Assembly (NCBI GenBank): GCA_004194705.1 | Contig: SADC01000850.1 | Coordinates: 1 to 64,000 of the forward strand | Source of the DNA: Ditylenchus dipsaci | Lineage: Eukaryota; Nematoda; Chromadorea; Rhabditida; Anguinidae | Direction: 5' to 3' | DNA: 64,000 nucleotides | In this document: piece by piece, positions 19,825 to 30,324 of the stretch | Layout: each line of letters opens with the position of its first letter | How positions within the stretch are numbered: the stretch's first letter is position 1 | Made by a program: the position numbers and the translations under genes | The notes under the pieces: generated by a model | Database searches by the model: none | What the model was told of the DNA's origin: nothing | The model's input: the letters and a program-made list of their open reading frames with translations, nothing else

Positions 19825-22800
19825 ATGTCCAAAGCATTCATTGGAAAGCCAGCGCCTGAATTTACCGCACATGCGGTTTATTATGATGAGTTCTTTGAAG
19901 ACGGTCTTTTCAAAACAGTCTCGCTAGCTGACTATAAAGGAAAATTCGTGGTGCTATTTTCTACCCTGTTGACTTGTAGGGCTTTAGACTTAAAATTTTT
20001 TGTTTTCTGGCAGTTAAATAATGTTTTTTCAGCACTTTTGTGTGCTCTACAGAGATCATTGCTTTTTCGGAGCGCTACAATGAATTCAAGAACTTGAACA
20101 CCATCCTGTTAGCTGCTTCCACTGACTCTAAATATTCGTAAGATTCATAATATTGTGCCTTTCTAAGTGGGTATGCCTGTACAAAACACCGCAAACAACG
20201 GCATTGACTTGCAAATATTTTTTGAGCTTTTTTTTCCGACAACAACTAGAAATAAGGGTTCTTATCGGTTATCCGCACCCCACCCCATTGTTTAATAAAT
20301 ATGATGATGATGTAACTTGACTATTTGTGGAAAAAGTAAGTGGGGTGCGGATAACCGATAAGAACCGAAATAAGTTCAAACAATAGTTTATAACAAATGT
20401 TTATAGAAAGAAAAGACCTGCAGGTCACTGCCTTGTTCTACATGTAACACGCGGGTTGCCTCTTTGACAATAATTATTGGTTGATCATTTTTTGTAGCAA
20501 AAATACTTATTTTGTGGCAACTTTACTCTTTTTGTGGCAAATTTTCATTTTGCTTGATTTTATTAAATTTTTTGTCTTTTTTCAAAAGTGATAACACCAT
20601 CATATAGCTCTACTCTTCTAGTTTCTCATTTGGTATTGTTTATTAAAACATATTTGTGAAATTTGGTACAAAAAATTAAAAGTATAAAGCAAATAAAAAA
20701 GTAATTTGCTTCATAATTTTAATTTTTGTATCAATTTTACAAAGACGTTTTAATAAATAATATTTCACCAAAAACTAGAAGCGCATTCTATATGATGGTG
20801 TTATCACTTTTGTAAAAAGACTAAAAATTTTGTAGAGTATTTTTGCTACAAAAAAAGTATTTTTGATACAAAAAAAAGATTAACCATATTTATTTCATAC
20901 TGTATTTTCAGTCATTTGGAGTGGATTAGAAAGCCACGCAATCATGGAGGTTTGCGTGACCTAGAAATGCCGCTATTGGTTGATACTAACCAGTAAATTT
21001 ATTTTACAAAAACATGTGTGAATATTTCACTTTTGTCAATCAAAATTTCAATTAATTTTTAAACCCAACTGAAAAATTGGTGGAGATTGTTAGTAGATTG
21101 TTGAAATGATGTTGTCTTTTCAAAAATCGACATTCACATTTTTCAATGAGTCAAAATAATATATTGAATGGTGCGTCTATAGGTTGGGAATGGAGACGGG
21201 GGACTCTCCAGAGGATTCTCCAAAAAGAATTTTCCTGGATTCTCCACCTATTTCTCCAACCATAAAAAACAGATAAATAGAAAATTGCATTTAAGATAAT
21301 AATTCGTCATATAAATATAAAAATTACGTTAAAATAAGTCTTTTTGAGCGGAAATACTGACTTAAAGGGGCATGATCGCGCTAATAAGAGGTGGTGCCAG
21401 GAATTCGAAATTTTTATAATCATTGTGTACGGATGTTTCAACTTGGTTTTTTAACAAAACTATTCCTAAAATAAGATTCTAGACCTTGTTTGTTAGAAAC
21501 CAAGTTCAAAAATCCGTACAGAAGTTTAATGATTAGGAAAAAATTTTGAATTCCCGGGCACCACCTCTTATTAGAGTGGGCATGCCCCTTTAACACATGA
21601 AAATATCAACTATATAAATTCAAAAATTTAAATTGCAACTATTTTTTAATTTCAACCTGTGTTTTGCAGCAGAATCAGCCGTGACTATGGAGTGCCCAAG
21701 GATGATGAGGGCATCGCCTATCGGTTGTTTTACACTTGCATTTTTCAGTCATACTAATTTTTCGTGTGTTTTAGTGGCCTGTTCATCATTGATCCCAAAG
21801 GAGTGCTTCGTCAAATCACCATTAACGACTTGCCAGTCGTTCACTCTGTGGATGAGACTGTTCGTCTTATCAAAGCATTCCAGTATTATGACAACCACGG
21901 TCAGTTTTTATGACTTACAAAGGAACATAACATATTGAAAAGGCACATACAAAGGTTACCGCAATATACAGGCAGTGTTAATTTAGCGCTTTTTTAAATG
22001 CTTAGATGTAACATGATATTTGACAAGCTAACACTTATTCAAATCAGCATCGCAGTTAGAATAGATACATATTAGCCGTGATCAAAGAATCTTGTGTTTA
22101 TCCAATTTCCCATGATACTTCAGTCACTGAAGCAGTACAATCACTGTTATTTTTTTTCAACCCTTGGACAAGGTTGGTGCAAGGCTCACCCAAGGTTCAA
22201 AGCCTGAGTGAACCTTGAAGATATTGATTTCTAACCTTGCACAAGGTTTTAACCTTAGGTGAACCTTGGCGACCATTGTATGAACCTTGAATTCATATTG
22301 GTTGAACCTTGGAGTAGCCTTGTTCTAGCCTACTGGGAAGATTCAGGGTTTATAGAAGGAAGCGGCAACGTCCGTAGAAGGTACTTTCTAGGTTCAGGTA
22401 GTATGAACCTTGCATGAACCTTGAAGCTTCCTTGCCCGAACCTTGAATATACCGTTAATGAACCTTGCTCTAAACTCTAGTGAACCTTGTAAATGTGTTA
22501 CCGTGATTTCTCTTATTGAAAACCAACTTCCTGTACTTTTGACCACTTCCTCCACTTTCGACTAAGGTTTAAGAACCAAGTCTGATTTCAATTTAACTCT
22601 AAAACTACAGCAAGCTCTCAACTTCTCTTCGAGACACAAAACAATTTAATTTACTGAAGCTGCGTGTTTACTGTGATCATGATTTTCTAGATCCTCATTT
22701 TAAAATCCATAAAGCTCTGATCAAATCTTTGTTAGCATGATACCTTATTTCATAGGATAGCCAAAATTCTGCCTTTTTGAAGTTTTGCTTTCCAAAAAAC

Positions 22801-25033
22801 CCGATTTACCAAAAACGTGATGTGAGCTGATATACGAGCGGAGCGAAATTTACATCTGATCTACTCAAAACAGCACTATCTCGGCTCAGCAATTATAATA
22901 TTTCTTTAGCTATCCCCCATACTCGGATTTTTTTTTTAAAGTAACCCAAAATCACAAACAGTGATTAGGTGCCTAACTCGAATTACAAAAAAGGTGGCAA
23001 ATATAAGCCACACGCATATTTGGCTTGCCAAATATGCCTCTGGGCATTCATAAAATCTAATTTATCTAACTTAAAACCTCTTTATATGGCCCCAGAGCCA
23101 GCTAATATTATATCAAAACTAGACAGACGGTTGGGCTCGAGCACAGAGAAAATGCATGGTCATCAGACAGTCTGGTTAGAAGGTTTGGTGATTGAAATCC
23201 ACCTATGCAAAAGGGGATTTTATTGAAAAGAGGGCGTCTATTGGAAAGGGGGCTTCTATTGCAAAAGGGGGATTTTATTGAAAGAGGGCGTCTATTGAAA
23301 GGGGCTTCTATTGCAAAAGGGGGATTTTATTGAAAAGAGGGCGTCTAATGGAAAGGAGGCTTCTCTTAAAAAGAAGGCTTTTATTGGAAAGAGGGATTCT
23401 ATTGGAAAGGGGGATTTTATTGAAAAGAGGGCTTCTATTGGAAAGGGGCTTCTATTGCAAAGGGGGATTTTATTGAAAAGAGGGCGTCTATTGGAAAGGA
23501 GGCTTCTATTGCAAAGGGGATTTTATTGAAAAGAGGGCGTCTATTGAAAAGGAGGCTTCTCTTAAAAAGAAGGCTTTTATTGGAAAGAGGGATTCTATTG
23601 GAAAGGGGGATTTTATTGAAAAGAGGGCTTCTATTGGAAAGGGGCTTCTATTGCAAAGGGGATTTTATTGAAAAGAGGCGTTTATTGGAAAGGAGGCTTC
23701 TATTGCAAAGGGGATTTTATTGAAAAGAGGGCGTCTAATGGAAAGGAGGCTTCTCTTAAAAAGAAGGCTTTTATTGGAAAGAGGATTCTATTGGAAAGGG
23801 GGATTTTATTGAAAAGAGGGCTTCTATTGGAAAGGAGGCTTCTATTGCAAAGGGGATTTTATTGAAAAGAGGGCTTCTATTGGAAAGGAGGCTTCTCTTA
23901 AAAAGAAGGCTTTTATTGGAAAGACGGCTTTTATTGGAAAGAGGGATTCTATTGAGAAAAGGGCTTCTATTGGAAAGGAGGCTTCTATTGCAAAGGGGGA
24001 TTTTATTGAAAAGAGGCGTCTATTGGAAAGGAGGCTTCTATTGCAAAGGGGATTTTATTGAAAAGAGGGATTCTATTGGAAAGGGGCTTCTCTTAAAAAG
24101 AAGGCTTTTATTGGAAAGACGGCTTTTATTGGAAAGAGGGATTCTATTGAGAAAAGGGCTTCTATTGCTTTTATATGAATCATTTTGATATCAAACTAGT
24201 AAATAAAATGTGGAAGAAATAATGTTCACACCCAGAAGGATTCGAACCTCCAACCTAGAAATGTCGTTTTATTCAAACTGAAAAGATTTCCATGCTGGAC
24301 CATATACGGAAAGGACCCCCCCCCCTTAAAGGACCGTGCAACTTGATAAGCACAGCAATTTGGAAATTCCCTAATTTTGTCAATAATGTTTTCGAATTGT
24401 TTTTGTTGGCATGTAAATTTTTTCAAATAAAGAACCGTTCACTAGTCCAGCCCAACGTTGCTTGACAATGCCAGATCGGACGAGTTATCCGACATACATG
24501 ACTCTACAACTGCTTTATACAGCCAGTGTCTAAAATTGACTAATAAATTGAATTCGAATTTTAAATAAAAATAAAAAAATTAATTCGAAAACATTAAAGA
24601 CAAAATTAGAGTGGTCCCGCACGAATTTGAATTCCGCAAATTGCTGTGCTGATCAAGTTTCATGGTCCTTTGAAATATCTTTTCCATGATTGTTTGGTAT
24701 CCACGTTCTCTGTCAGGTAAAATTTACTTGTTCCCCGATTTAAAAGTCAAAGTGAGGTCAAAAATAATTGTCGACCACGAGCTGAAACATTTTTTAAGCA
24801 TGCTTCAGCAGCTGAAAAGGTAAAAAAACATGATTTCAATAATCATCATAATAACATCATTTTATAGTTAAATGTTTCTATTTCAGGTGTAGCTCGCCCT
24901 GCCAACGGTACTCCTAGGTAATCACACACTTTTTCAATATATTCAGACGATAATAAACCTATGGTTTTTCAGCAAAGATACCATCCAGCCAGACCCAAAG
25001 AACAGACAGACTTCTTTTAGCAGACGCAAGTAG
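19825..25033 (+). CDS. 2-Cys-type peroxiredoxin, seven exons, lacking the resolving Cys
   Basis: Thiol peroxidase of the Prx1/AhpC group, expected cytosolic since no signal peptide is seen. Exons 19825-19975, 20033-20137, 20912-20992, 21670-21723, 21775-21899, 24887-24917 and 24973-25033 join in phase. In order: [33 protein letters not shown] joined to TFVCSTE (peroxidatic Cys with the PxxxTxxC motif; the usual VCPTE proline is Ser), [81 protein letters not shown]. Exon 6 then reads [10 protein letters not shown] where the family has a V-C-P motif: the resolving Cys codon is Arg (CGC). The tail is [20 protein letters not shown], or an EQTDFF ending if one frame is wrong. Exon 1 has a one-base frame break in the T run at 19957-19960. 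Family and span are secure; whether this copy is functional is not. Confidence 0.9.
20257..20366. mobile_element. hairpin MITE in peroxiredoxin intron 2
   Basis: 27-bp perfect inverted ends: GGTTCTTATCGGTTATCCGC then ACCCCAC at the left, GTGGGGTGCGGATAACCGAT then AAGAACC at the right. The interior is a 56-bp AT-rich loop. Superfamily not determinable. Confidence 0.75.
20478..20885. mobile_element. fold-back element, family P copy 2
   Basis: Arms share the family-P word order (GTGATAACACCATCATATAG, CTTCTAGTTTCTCATTTGG, AAATTTGGTACAAAAAATTA) in inverted copies centred at about 20690. More diverged than copy 1. Lies in peroxiredoxin intron 2. Confidence 0.75.
21362..21593. mobile_element. TTAA-bounded MITE, member B (232 bp)
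   Basis: Termini TTAAAGGGGCATG and CATGCCCCTTTAA. Arms run about 90 bp inward (CTAATAAGAGGTGGTGCC, AATTCGAAATTTT and complements). Located in intron 3 of the peroxiredoxin gene. Confidence 0.87.
22150..22500. repeat. degenerate TGAACCTTG repeat
   Basis: About 20 copies of TGAACCTTG or its complement CAAGGTT in irregular spacing within the sixth-exon-proximal intron of the peroxiredoxin gene. Confidence 0.65.
23205..24172. repeat. ~1-kb minisatellite (TTCTATTGGAAAGGAGGC family)
   Basis: Tandem array of 17-18 bp units of the form TTYTATTGRAAAGRGGGM, arranged into a higher-order pattern (GGATTTTATTGAAAAGAGGG, CGTCTATTGGAAAGGAGG, CTTCTATTGCAAAGGGG) of roughly 50-55 bp. One-base length differences shift frame, giving four overlapping Gly/Leu/Arg/Lys-rich plus-strand frames that are not genes. 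It lies wholly in the intron before peroxiredoxin exon 6. Confidence 0.92.
24173..24335 (-). mobile_element. tRNA-derived SINE-like repeat, copy 1
   Basis: On the minus strand: a box-A-like TGGTCCAGCATGG, then GGAGG-TTCGAAT-CCTTC, which folds as a 5-bp T-stem with a 7-base loop and contains a box-B consensus, then CTGGGTGTG. The body TTTATTTACTAGTTTGATAT then CAAAATGAT is shared with the copy at 41530-41660. The plausible tRNA-like head plus a shared unrelated body points to a SINE, not a tRNA gene. Lies in a peroxiredoxin intron. Confidence 0.6.
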
Positions 25034-25133
25034 ATTCATTCTCCTACATAAAAAAACAAAAAATGTTTTTCCTTATTTAAATATCTCACTGGTTGTTTCT
25101 GTATTAAAATGGAATCAAAAGAGCTTATTAACT

Positions 25134-25139
25134 AATAAA
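25134..25139 (+). terminator. poly(A) signal AATAAA of the peroxiredoxin gene
   Basis: AATAAA about 100 bp beyond the stop codon, in TAACTAATAAAGTTGACC. Position and strand fit. Confidence 0.6.
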
Positions 25140-25213
25140 GTTGACCTTACTTCAAAAATTTGTTGCGTTTTTTAAATTATAAAATAACAGACCATTGTGG
25201 GACCTATTCACTT

Positions 25214-26575
25214 TTACGGGGCATTGTTATGAGGTTGGTTCCCGCTGTCGTTTTTTCTTGAAAAAAGACTTGGACCTCCTGTTGTTTTATAGGTTATCAT
25301 GTTTAAGCTGATCGTGATATCCATAAACAAGATAATGACCATAATTACAATATTGCCATAACCAAGGACCAAGGAATTTTTCAAGAAAAACACTAGAAAA
25401 ACCGACACTTTTATGTTGATGGTCATAACTTTTACCAGAATAATCGAAAAAATAAGAAACATTGCATTAGCAACAATTGGCCCACAAAAAACGCAATAAA
25501 GCCGATTACAAAGAAAAATTAAGTGGAAAAATTTGTGTTCCAGTTAATATTTTCCCTTGTTTGGTTACTTTTGGACGCATCAAAAAATGACATGTTTCAG
25601 AAAATGTAAGTAGAGCACGTATATCTACAGGTTTTCAGGATTCAGTTTATCCCATCGGATAGAGGGAAGAAATGCTACAAATTTGCTATAATAGAATTTC
25701 GTATTCAAATTTACATAGGTATTAAAATACAGCGTTAAGAAAAGATACTGCGCGAAAAAATCTTGTTCCATTACTTTTGTGCGCCACTGTATATGATTTG
25801 CTGAATTATCTTCAAAAAGTGCAAACCGGTATCCACCAACTTTTACTTTTGACTTGTTTAATACTTGCATTTTTTAAGATTATGCATTAATCCTGAGAAA
25901 CTATAATCGCAGGGTTGCCTACTAGTGATGCCGATTTTTGAAAAAAATAAAGAAAAATAAAGATAATCAAACAAAACTAAGTTTTGCGTTGAGAAAAATT
26001 ATATTACTTTATTGAGGGGCTTCTACCTTTTTGAGCGTAGCTAAAAAATCATCTTCGTTTTTGTCAATGAGAGCTTTATAAGTTTACAAGGATTTAATTT
26101 TTACTCCGGAAATGTTCAAAATCTATTATTTAATATTTATTTTAATGGTTAGCTTTAGCTAAACTGAATTTCAAAAATTTCAAATGCTTGTTCATTCCCT
26201 TGCACTTACTTCATAGCAGAAAAGGATATTTATGTCAAACAATAGTTTTTTGTGTTCTATCTATAAAATGTCCCCATGTCGTATTGACACTACCATACGT
26301 TTCCTTGTAATTAAAAAAATGAAAACACTAACCAGGATTCGGATTACAATCATGTAAATGTGGTAGGGCAGAGTAGAAATATTAACCAAAACTTGAGTTC
26401 TCATGTAAATAAGCATTGATTCAGAGAATTTGTAGTGGACAAGATGATGTTTTAGAAAAATCTCGTAGTAGAGAAGCCGTGAAAATAGAATGACACTGAC
26501 CAAATGGTTAATTAGCGAAACAATGTTTTCTCCCAAAGACAAATAATTACCAGGTTTTAACACTTCAAACATTTT
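25214..26575 (-). pseudogene. possible chemoreceptor-type membrane protein, two hydrophobic exon-like frames
   Basis: 26261-26572 (minus) encodes MFEVLKPGNYLSLGENIVSL and then two to three hydrophobic stretches (HLVSVILFSRLLYYEIFL, LPYHIYMIVIRILVSVFIFL), with a GTTAGT donor after IRIL. 25214-25462 (minus) adds LGYGNIVIMVIILFMDITIS. Both look like transmembrane helices with short basic loops and lie in the same orientation as the receptor at 30.3-32.3 kb. No diagnostic GPCR motif is present, and a Tc1-like terminus (25766-25794) lies between them. Gene fragment or chance AT-rich hydrophobicity cannot be distinguished. Confidence 0.3.
25764..25796. mobile_element. solo Tc1/mariner-like terminus
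   Basis: In reverse this reads TACAGTGGCGCACAAAAGTAATGGAACAAG (positions 25764-25796), a typical Tc1-like inverted-repeat end beginning CAGTGG after TA. No matching opposite end was found, so this is a remnant. Confidence 0.5.
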
Positions 26576-27115
26576 TGTTCTCTTGGATCTAAATTTTTGA
26601 ATTTTGTAATAGTTTCAAATGTATATCCCATATGTAACGCTTATCAACCTTTTATTAAATTAGTTATTTTAGAGTTTGATAAAAAATTGTTTTGATTTTC
26701 GTTCTAATCCAATAAGACGGCCTTTGGATTTTTCCTCAGTCAATAGTGCAGTGGTTAAATTTTCGGCAAAATTCTAATTGCTTCTTTATTTCGGATTTTT
26801 TTGCTATAAAACGACTCTTCACTTTTATAAATAGTATTGAAAAATATTTTACAGCAAAAATTAAAAAGTTTTTATGTGTTTGGAAAAAATTTGACCGAAA
26901 TTTCGGCGGGGGGGGTTTATTCGACAGACGGAAAATTCAAAAAGCGGATAATTCGACAGTGGATAATTCGATTTCCCCTATACAATACTATACGTATAAA
27001 AAAAGCAATTTTTCAGGTCGCCGCACTTGTACACGGTTGAACTTTTTTCTTTTTGCGAATGCTTAATTACTGGCCTATTTGACGTATAATGTAAATGTAG
27101 AAGTATTGGGTTGGT
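26576..27115. other. intergenic, nothing recognised
   Basis: Contains a GATAATTCGACAGTGGATAA short duplication near 26946 and a G run at 26910. No gene supported. Confidence 0.35.
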
Positions 27116-27350
27116 GCATAATTGACGTCGGTTTTTTTGTTGCGTTAATTCAGTGAACATCTGACATTTTAATTCATTCTGTCTTTGTTCACACATATTA
27201 AATAAATTTTTGAGATGCGTAGATTGCTCCAGAAGTTCTCCAGAGTTGCTCCAGAATAATAGTCAGAAATGTTATGGGCGGACTGGTATTTGGGTTGTTG
27301 TTGAATAGTGTGCAAATAAAAAAATCGACGTTAATTATGCACCAGCACAA
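27116..27350. mobile_element. mariner-type MITE (TTGGGTTGGTGCATAATT ends)
   Basis: Flanked by TA on both sides (27114-27115 and 27351-27352). Left end TTGGGTTGGTGCATAATTGA then CGTCG; right end reversed TTGTGCTGGTGCATAATTAA then CGTCG. GGTTGGTGCA is the diagnostic start of cecropia/irritans-group mariner termini. Internal sequence is non-coding. Confidence 0.88.
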
Positions 27351-27358
27351 TAGGTATA

Positions 27359-27541
27359 CAGTCGACGCTCTCTATAACGACGCTCTTTATAATGACCCTC
27401 TCTCTGTAACGACCCGGAAAAAACAGCTATTTGGTCACAAACGACATCATTTAAGTCAAGACGACGCTCTTTATAACGACGCTCTCTATAATGGCTCCGT
27501 TTAGGCGGTCCCTTGAGAGTTGTTATAGAGAGCGTCGACTG
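27359..27541. mobile_element. CAGTCRA-family MITE (CGCTCTCTATAACGAC cassette)
   Basis: TA-flanked. Ends CAGTCGACGCTCTCTATAAC at both sides (right one reversed). Inside are more copies of GACGCTCTTTATAACGACGC. It begins eight bases after the end of the mariner MITE. Confidence 0.87.
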
Positions 27542-27542
27542 T

Positions 27543-28967
27543 AGTTCGCAAAAGCGCCTAATAAGCAGCTGAACACCTAAATTCATATTTAGCGCACATG
27601 CACATTTTCAACTTTTCTTTTAAAAATTTGTGCACAGGTCATCAAAAGCTGCCATAAATAATTATGGAACTAATATTTTCTTAATCTCTAGAATGGATCT
27701 ATGCAAAAAATTTCAGTTTGTATTCAAATTCGTATCAAAACCAAAAAGAAAATAAGTTCGCAAATCAGTTTGTGTTTAGAAAAGGTACACTTACAGTATA
27801 TAACATCGCCATTAGAGGAAGCGTATGTAACTTATATCAACGAGCCAAAGTACATCTATCAGATATAAGTCGTTTCCGTGACAAAAAATCTTACTTACCG
27901 TAAAACTTATATTAATCCGGCACCCTGTAAAAGACCGACCCTCTCGACTTTGAACATTCATATCTTAGCTTAGAGCAAACATTTTGCAGACCTTTTTATT
28001 GCGTTTTCTTAACTCACGATTTCGCTTTTTAGATTTTGGGGCTAAACCATGGATGTCAAAAGCGATAAAAAGACTAAAAAGCGATAAAATTTTATTTTTC
28101 TGCCATTTTACTTTGAAAATTCAGAAAAATAATATTTTTGGCCGAAGTTGAGGTTGAATTTGTTTTCACAAGTTAGCCCGATTTCCGAGGTAACTTTTGG
28201 CTGAGACAACTGGCCGAAAAAACGGTTCTTATTAATTTAGTCCACGGAGAGTGAAAAGACTAAAAGAACAAAAAGGGATAAAAAAGACTAAATTTAATCG
28301 CTTTCGACATCCACAGGCTAAACTTAAAAATCTTGAGATCGACCCAAAATTTTGATGATTTTAAAAATAATCTGGCATGAATAATTAGTATAGGTTATAC
28401 GGTACATGAAGCAGGTGGACGTCTACATGGTACTGTCTTTATTGAAGTATAGTCAAGTAGTTATAGTCAAGACCATATAAAAGTACAGTCAAATATTGCC
28501 GCAGCGAAGTTGTGAACCGGCAAAATTGCCTCTGTGTCCACCAATTTTCCTCGGCGACCTTGGCGCCGAGGACTAAAAAATAACTCCCTCTAGAAGACAT
28601 CCAAAAAATTATTCCTCCCGGGGAGCTATCAGAGGAAATACGGGAGCTCTTTTGGAAAAAAATAATAAAAAATATTGAGTATATTAAAAGCAATGGCGGC
28701 TTTTTGTACTTTCAAGTAACGATAAAACAAAACATAGAAAAACTGCAGATAAAATTTTCAAAACGTGAAGCTACAATCCAACATCAGCACCGGCTCATCA
28801 ACAAATTTCACAGAAAGATATATTCTCGACAAATAAATTGTTTTTCGCACGATATTTTCCATTCCAAGTTTAAAGGTTTTCTCAGCACTCTGCTTGCATA
28901 ACAAATTACCGGGTGGTTCAAAATTTTAAGTCTTTTTTTAAACCGATAGTTAGACATTTAATCTACA
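27543..28967. other. intergenic, nothing recognised
   Basis: Two or three frames of 60-85 codons occur, without motifs. At 28050-28300 AAAAGCGATAAAAAGACTAAA words are repeated. No gene supported. Confidence 0.35.
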
Positions 28968-29100
28968 GGATGTTTGAAGAAATTTTAGGGGTTTAAAATG
29001 GCCATCAATTTTTTCTTAGAGTAGTTATCGAAATGCTGTTTTCGCTAATCAATTTTTCTTCCCGACAATATTTTTTGGCGCATAATATAGAAAAAACGAT
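28968..29100. repeat. dispersed repeat R5, copy 2
   Basis: Second copy of 18780-18900, starting TACAGGATGTTTGAAGAAAT. Confidence 0.55.
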
Positions 29101-29169
29101 TTTTGCTTGGTGGGGAGAATAAAATGGGCCACTAATTACAGAGGACACTTGAACATAGTTTCGAATACT

Positions 29170-29345
29170 AGGTCCCAGAGGCATAGCCAGAAATTTCCGA
29201 CGGAGGGGGCACCATGCCATTTTATGCCATTTTGCCTGAGCCGGTTTTCGTTTTTCAAAAAATCGGACGGGAAAAGGGGGATGGGCACGTGCTTCCTTCT
29301 ATGCGGCCTACCGCATGTAAAAACTCTGGTATGCATGCTTTTTCG
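29170..29345. repeat. hAT-MITE-like end fused to R2 flank
   Basis: CAGAGGCATAGCCAGAAATT followed by a GGAGGGGGCACCATGCC tract resembles the hAT MITE at 14759. From 29297 the R2 flank appears in reverse (CTATGCGGCCTACCGCATG, CTCTGGTATGCATGC). Only one end is present. Confidence 0.5.
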
Positions 29346-30310
29346 CTACAGCATAGTGCTAAGATGTTTTCAGAACACAAAATCTCAATGAAATTTTTAA
29401 TCACCGAAAGTGATGAAAACGCTCGCAAATTATCAAAATGACCTCACAAGTGTTGTGAGCTAAATGTTGGCTCATTTACAATTCTCCAGGCAAGTCTTAT
29501 TGATTATTTGTAAGAGGAAGAACTGGGCTAAAAACTGTAGATTTGGATTTTTACATAAAATTTTTTTTTAATGAGCTAGAAAAGTCTGTGGAAGCTTTTA
29601 GACCATTTGTCGGGGTTATGTTTTATCTTATGCTGTATATATTTTGCCAACATATTTGCCACTCGCATATATTCCGCCACGTGCTAAGTAGAAAAAAACT
29701 TTGACTGGGGATAGAGTGTCTAATCTTTATTAACAACTTAGAACAGAAGGAGGGGGTAAGCTATAGTCCGACTATACCCCTTCCCTGGGTACACCTATGA
29801 TCTATAGTGATCTAATATTACCTCCCAGTGGTTTCATTACTGTACAAGTGTGCAGCTGCTCGTCCCTGTGTTTCTCTTTTGCGCACACTTTCCTCATTTT
29901 CATTGGTTGGGGAAGTTACATTCCTAAATCTTTCGCCTCAAAATTATGGCCTTTTTCTTGGTCCTAGTGCTCTGCCATCAGGTATCTACTTCTTTTGTTC
30001 TTATTTTGGCTTAAGAACTAATATCTAATTATTTTCAGCTGTTGCTTAAAGGTTCTGATCCCTATATGTTTTTGGGAAGCGAGCGCGCCAGGTTTTTTTG
30101 TCCTAGAAGACGTCTATTCCATGTTTTTATGCCACAGTTATATTTATATTTTTATTACATACACAAATTATTTAATTGACTGTACTTTAACAAAACTTAG
30201 TTGGTTTGGACCTCGGCCAGATTTATGATTTAGCTGTTTGAAAAAGCTAAGAAACGCATTTTTGTATTCGCTGCTGAAAAAAATCGTTGTTATAAAAGCC
30301 TTCTTATTTT
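29346..30310. other. intergenic, one weak exon-like frame
   Basis: 29828-29982 (+) is an open frame ending at a CATCAG|GTATCT donor-like site, with no recognisable motif. Otherwise nothing. Confidence 0.3.
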
Positions 30311-30324
30311 TAAAAATGTTTTAC

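Noticed and set aside
23311..24188. Overlapping plus-strand frames of 65-108 codons
   Set aside because: They are translations of the 17-18 bp minisatellite in shifted frames and repeat the same Leu/Arg/Gly/Lys words.
24226..24260. tRNA gene suggested by the GGTTCGAATCC T-arm
   Set aside because: No complete cloverleaf with matching acceptor stem could be built, and the body is shared with the copy at 41.5 kb; called SINE-like.
29828..30028. 66-codon plus-strand frame ending near a donor-like site
   Set aside because: No partner exon or conserved motif could be found.
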